Below, piece by piece: positions 59,167 to 64,000 of a stretch of DNA of 64,000 bases. Each line of letters starts with the position of its first letter. Position 1 is the stretch's first letter. Origin of the DNA: Fomitopsis serialis. Taxonomy: Eukaryota; Basidiomycota; Agaricomycetes; Polyporales; Fomitopsidaceae. The notes beneath the pieces are model-generated. The model was not told the DNA's origin. It did not search any database and worked only from the letters and a program-made list of their open reading frames with translations. The position numbers were made by a program, and so were the translations under genes. The stretch is from contig NW_025954976.1 in NCBI RefSeq assembly GCF_022376445.1, positions 310,001-374,000 on the forward strand. Direction: 5' to 3'.

Positions 59167-60186
59167 CTCAGAGGAAGGGAAGGACACACGCTCCAGCTGG
59201 GATATGCTACTGCATGCCGGCATAGATTGCTCCGCCGAGTCTTCGGGATGTCGTACGTACATCTTAATCTTGACATCTGCTTGTTCAATGTTGTCGCAAT
59301 ACTGACGAATGCTATCGACAGATTATTGGGACTGTCTATTTACTCGTTTCATGTACCGCTCTCGCTGCATAACTTATTGTCGTATGGGTTGTATCGAACT
59401 ACGAACTTGCCTGGGGTAGGTCGAAGAGCACAGAGAGCCCGGAGAATGGTTTTCCTGCCCCTGGGAAGACTCGAAGCTACGGTTATTGCCCCTGTCCTGT
59501 ATCTCATAAGTACTCGAGTCCTGGATTGTTCCCCGGTATACGTCTGATCGAATCGTTACTTGCTCTTTGCAACAGTGATACCATTGGCGAGCAGATGTGA
59601 ACCACCACCATTCACCTGATCTCTCCGTGCGGGGTTGCTGTCGCCGACGGAACCACTAGCACTTTAGAGTTGAGAATGATGGTCGTCTGATAGGACAAGC
59701 CTGAGGCTACTTGAAGAAGCAGGGCTCATTCATCAAGGAATCTTAAGCGCATAGTACTTAAGGCGTGAAGGCATTCTGTATGAATGCAAGGCCGCAGTTC
59801 TTTGCACAGATGGTTTCTCTGCATCGCGGTCAGACCGCTAACTCGGAGCCGGGGAAGGCTGCCAGTGGCCTAGTTGGTGCAGGAATTGAGCACCAATATG
59901 CATATGCAGGACGATGTAGCGGTCAAATATGCATGCCGTTTTGGGAGAGACAATCTTTATAGGACATGATGATAGAGAGCAGATCTAATATTGAGTCGAT
60001 GCTAGGATCTTGAGACACAGGCCCTAGGCTCACGGTGGCGACAAGGTAGCTATTATCTATAGCTTCAGTATAGGCGCCCACAAATCGTAGCGAGCGATCG
60101 TGCGCACGTGCCTACGCGTGTCTCTTGGACTGGCGACGCGTCTGGCCGCGTCAGCTCCTCCTTCACGTATCTCTCGCCCTCTCACC
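59167..60186. other. 1-kb intergenic region, no gene recognised
   Basis: A 106-codon hydrophobic frame at 59227-59547 has no known counterpart, and I do not consider it supported as a gene. No other structure was seen. Confidence 0.4.
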
Positions 60187-61416
60187 ATGAATTCCTTCGC
60201 GGATCGCTTCTCAACCACTGGAACCGCGGCGGGGCTACGAAGAATGAAAGAATATGTTGCTGATGAAGAAGACGTCTCCGACTCCATGTGGGGTTCTGAA
60301 GCCGGCTTTGGTGGCATGGCCAATGGCGCGCCCAGCTTCATGGTCCCATCAGTCCCGGATGTGAGCATTGCACGTATTAATCGGTCATTTTCCTTGCTCA
60401 TACATCTTGATAGCCCGCAGCATTCTTGCAGTTGCACACAGATGACCATGCGGACCCGTCCTGCAAGATAAAGATCAAGCACGGAACGACGACCCTCGCG
60501 TTCAGATATAAAGGGGGAGTTATCGTTGCAGTGGATTCGCGGGCTACCGCGGGGAGCTACGTTGGTGTGTATCATGAATGCTCTGACCCTTGCAGAAATT
60601 GAGGACTCCGCACAGCATCCGGGACGGTGAAGAAGGTTATCGAGATCAACCCATACCTACTCGGAACCATGGCCGGTGGTGCCGGTACGTGTACTCTTGA
60701 ATGACTTATATGAACCCGAATTTATTCCTTCACAGCCGACTGTCAATACTGGGAGACATACCTCGGAATGCAATGCCGATTGCATGAACTCCGCAACCGC
60801 GAGCGGATTTCAGTAGCTGCCGCGAGCAAGTATTTGAGCAATCTCGTCTACAGTTACAAAGGTATGGGGCTAAGTATGGTGAGTCACTCGGTCTCCTTGT
60901 ATACTGCATCCCCTAAGACGTCTCTGAATAGGGCACCATGATCTGTGGCTGGGACAAGACGGTGCGTTTTGCCTGTGGTGAAGCTGTTTTGCTCCCTACT
61001 TAATATTCGACGCAGGGTCCCGCCATCTTTTACGTCGACTCGGACGGCACGCGACTGAAAGGCGACCTATTCTCTGTTGGTTCCGGTAGTACATTCGCAT
61101 ACGGCGTCCTGGATCAAGGATACCGGTGGGATCTATCGGACGAGGAGGCACAAGAGCTCGGGAGGAGGAGCATCTACGCTGCAGGGCATCGTGATGCGTT
61201 CTCTGGAAACACGATCAACCTGTACCATGTGCAGCAAGATGGCTGGAAATTCATTGGTACGCAATGTGCACATGCTGATGAATGCGGGCGCTCATTCGCG
61301 TCCTTGCAGGCAACTACGATGTATCGGAGATGCACTACAACGGCCCTACTGGAACAGCAGGCTACGGATATGGCGTCCGGGTTGAAGGCCGCTCTTCTGC
61401 CAACCCTCCTGCTTGA
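60187..61416 (+). CDS. PRE2: 20S proteasome subunit beta5 (chymotrypsin-like)
   Basis: ATG 60187 starts a propeptide ([20 protein letters not shown]). After KIKHG the mature enzyme begins at the catalytic Thr: [20 protein letters not shown], with Asp17 and Lys33-region residues ([20 protein letters not shown]). Then [100 protein letters not shown] and [19 protein letters not shown], ending GRSSANPPA with stop 61414-61416. Introns are short and all checked joins keep frame (for example SYV|ASGTV). Autocatalytic cleavage before the Thr is expected by homology. Confidence 0.95.
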
Positions 61417-61705
61417 GCTTGAGCTTCGTATACCGTACCTACTGCCGCATTCTGTGCACGTTTGTTGTAGCCATTGTACCTTGATGAACAGAATTATCCA
61501 CATATATCGTTGTCGTCGCATCAGCTCACTGAGTTTGAGGCGAGAGTGAACGAATAGAACTTCCGTGGCCCCGATACAATGGTGCCTGCCTGTTTGATGT
61601 CATCGCGCGTACGCGCCCACAACTCAGCCTGAGAGCGGGCGCGCGCGCTGTGCTTCCGCTCTCACCTCTGCTTTCCCCCATCTTCATGACTGCTGGCGGC
61701 AAATC
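61417..61705. other. intergenic between PRE2 and the SAC gene
   Basis: About 290 bases separating two plus-strand genes. It contains pyrimidine-rich promoter-like sequence before ATG 61706, and nothing else was seen. Confidence 0.35.
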
Positions 61706-64000
61706 ATGAAACGATTACTTTCGTTCAACAGGGCTGGTACCCCCAAGAAGATCGTCCCCGCGTCTCCAGTAAACCCTGTCAGTACCGCGCCGGGAGGATC
61801 GCACGCGACTGGCCTGCAGCCGAAATATGTTCTGCCTCCCCTGCCTCACCCATGTCCGCACGAGCACATTGCGATCATAGCCACGGACCGCGGGCTACTG
61901 CTGAGACCTCATTTCTTGAGCGAGACTCATGTGGAGTCGTACGTCTGCATTCCCTGGGGGAAGAACGCTACGGTCGAGGAGTACCGCACGGAGAAGAATT
62001 CGACCATATTGACTGGTCGGAGAGCGTGGTCGTGTATGGGATTGTGGGGATCCTCACCCTATCTCTGGTATTTGTTCCATTATGTCAGATCGTGTTCCGA
62101 GCCATTGACCATGCTGTCTAGCGTCGTACTTGCTCGTAATTTCAGCGCGGACGGAGGTCGGCCACTGTGAGCCTTCCGCTTGTGACTGACGTAGACTTTG
62201 CTTACACTGGCACAGTACTTGACCCTAGACACGCCGTATACAGCGTAAAGGGGATTACGTCCATACCGCTTGCCGAGGACCGTGCTCGTCCAATCCTATC
62301 CACTCTCGCCGTTCGCAACAGCACCGATGCCCGCGGCTCTCTTGCACCTCCCTCCTCCAGGCCAGACACACCTTCTGTCGACGCAGAACTCCTCCATGCA
62401 TCACAACGTACACCTGCTGAGACACTGTTCTCAGCAAGCTCAGTCATATCTCCCAACAACGGAGGGACGTCCTCTCCCCGCGTGACGTTTGCAGCAGAGC
62501 CCAGCATCAAGATCATGTCACCACAGACGTCTCACGAGTTTAAGGTACATGCTCAAGGTGTAAATGAAGGTGCTCCCCTTCGCCGTCCTCGTCTGTGATG
62601 TCCGTCGCGTCGTCCGCTCCATCTTCGACGTTTACAACGAACACCGAGTCGGTGGCGAAGACCCTAGCGGCGCGCCTCTCGTTCTGGAATCGGCTGCCCA
62701 GGCGGACTTCTGCTGCCGCAACTTCGTCAGAGCAACACGGTGCGGAGGAGGAGCCTGAGACAGAGACAGACGCGGACAAGGATCATGCGCGCCTTTCTCT
62801 GGACAATATGATGAAGGAGAATAATGACGAACCCGCACAAATCGTGGAGTCCATACTGCAAACGACTGCTCCCGCGCCTGCCACGCAGGAGGAGAAGCGC
62901 GGCGAGCTGGAGGACAAGGTACTGCGCGAAGTTATCCGGGAGTACACGAAGGGCGGCATGTACTTTGCGTATGCTTTCGGTAGGCACAAACGTTTGTATA
63001 TACGCGGGATGTGTTACAGACTTGTTGCAGATGTCACTAGGTCCCTGCAGCACAAACACGAGATGATCGCGAAGGCGCACACGCAGAATGCGCTGCTTAA
63101 GGAGCTCAATGCCCTAAATGAGGAGAAGACGCTCGGACCAATTGGCGAGAATGTCGAGGTGCTCGATGAGCCCTCGCCCACTCTTCCTCTGTGGCGCAGA
63201 GTGGATCGTCAGTTCTGGTGGAATGAATGGCTCTCAAAGCCGTTCATCGACGCCGGGGTAAATTCAAAGCCCTATACAATGAATGACCGCTAACTGCGCA
63301 TGACGCAGGTGCACCCATACGTGCTGCCTGTTATGCAAGGCTACTATCAAATTGCATCGTTCCACGTCCCCCGAGAACCGGTGGCGGCGGAGGAGGGCGA
63401 CGCGGCTCTCGTCGACTATGTTGTTGTGTCAAGAAGGTCAAGGGACCGTGCCGGCCTGAGATATCAGCGTCGAGGGATCGACGAGGATGCCAACGTAGCG
63501 AATTTTGTAGAGACGGAGACCATCATGCGCGTAGAGGTCAGTCATGCTTTGACAGCCGTGCCTGATCTCGACGGTCTCATCGTTGCGAATCTCAGCGCGA
63601 AGGCTTCTCGAACGTCTTCAGCCACGTTCAAATCCGCGGATCTAGTACGTATCCTTTGTACGCAAGAAAGCCTATGACTCATGAGCATCGCGTTTCCAGT
63701 ACCTCTGTACTGGAAGCAGGAAGGGTATAGCCTTAAGCCTGCTCCCCAGCTTGCACCTGACAGGACCCACGACCAAAACCTCGATGCCATCCGCCGGCAT
63801 TTCCAGAAGACATTAGCGGTATATGGGCCTCATGTATGTTCACCCTTCCATTAGGACTTGTTGTTGATGTTCACATTCATCCACAGAACATCATCAACCT
63901 TGCCGAACAGCACGGCAAGGAAGCACAGGTCACTGACGCCTATCGTGACTATGTGAAAGAGCTCGATGACAAGCGGATACAGTAAGCAGCCTTCTATTTT
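61706..64000 (+). CDS. SAC-domain phosphoinositide phosphatase, 3' end beyond the window
   Basis: ATG 61706 gives MKRLLSFNRAGTPKKIVPAS. The N-terminal part includes CPHEHIAIIATDRGLLLRPH, ESYVCIPWGKNATVEE and IVGILTL. A long polar insertion (Ser/Thr/Pro-rich, about 62240-62760) follows, then KVLREVIREYTKGGMYFAYA, SLQHKHEMIAKAHTQN and LPLWRRVDRQFWWNEWLSKP. Then VMQGYYQIASFHV and the SAC core: DYVVVSRRSRDRAGLRYQRR, GIDEDANVANFVETETIMRV, FSHVQIRGS|VPLYWKQEGY, then FQKTLAVYGPHNIINLAEQH. The window ends at KELDDKRIQ. The catalytic Cx5R motif of SAC phosphatases should follow outside the window. It hydrolyses phosphoinositides by homology. Resemblance is to the Sac1-like/INPP5F-type group with an inserted disordered region. 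Confidence 0.9.

Noticed and set aside
59227..59547. 106-codon hydrophobic frame
   Set aside because: It could be a small membrane protein, but there is no conserved feature or splice context to support it.

Overview
This is a compact, GC-rich eukaryotic nuclear segment from a filamentous basidiomycete. It most likely belongs to the Agaricomycetes, and Polyporales is my best guess. The support is: genes split by many 45-65 nt GT-AG introns, families typical of these fungi (a DUF6535 membrane protein, a FunK1-like kinase with altered catalytic motifs, a LaeA-like methyltransferase, a secreted GDSL/CE16-type esterase), and fungal housekeeping orthologues. I see no bacterial operons, CRISPR arrays, rRNA or convincing tRNA genes.

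Layout. 0.8-13 kb: ETF-ubiquinone oxidoreductase (+), a FunK1-like kinase (-), mitochondrial ferredoxin YAH1 (+), a small basic hypothetical protein inside a perfect 31-bp inverted repeat, and the plasma-membrane H+-ATPase PMA1 (-). 14.6-25 kb: GDSL esterase (+), mitochondrial carrier (-), DUF6535 protein (+, frame-broken), RRN6-like RNA polymerase I factor (-). 25-35.5 kb: mitochondrial ribosomal protein uL3m (+), inositol polyphosphate 5-phosphatase (+), and two paralogous MFS transporters in opposite orientation around a glia-maturation-factor gene. 35.6-50 kb: GPI mannosyltransferase I (GPI14), SAR1 and SRP receptor beta on the minus strand, UTP21 and a Tim17-family protein on the plus strand, then a WD40 gene head-to-head with GPI mannosyltransferase III (GPI10), and an F-box protein. 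50.6-64 kb: a Cys4 hypothetical protein, mS38, a conserved protein with a retropepsin-like segment, SNU13, UBC9, a LaeA-like methyltransferase, proteasome beta5 (PRE2), and a SAC phosphatase cut by the window edge.

The genes are mainly independent housekeeping functions. Loose themes are ER and secretory functions (two GPI mannosyltransferases, SAR1, SRP receptor beta), ribosome biogenesis (UTP21, SNU13, RRN6-like), mitochondria (ETF-QO, YAH1, uL3m, mS38, a carrier, a Tim17-family protein) and SUMO/proteasome.

The strongest cross-cutting observation is that single-base frame breaks disrupt several genes expected to be essential: YAH1, SNU13, and uL3m with three that cancel. Other essential genes nearby (UBC9, PRE2) read cleanly. 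This looks like base-dropping sequencing or assembly error, and it limits what can be concluded about pseudogenes such as the DUF6535 gene. Exon joins were made by eye from splice consensus and family conservation. Gene outer limits are start to stop codon and do not include UTRs.
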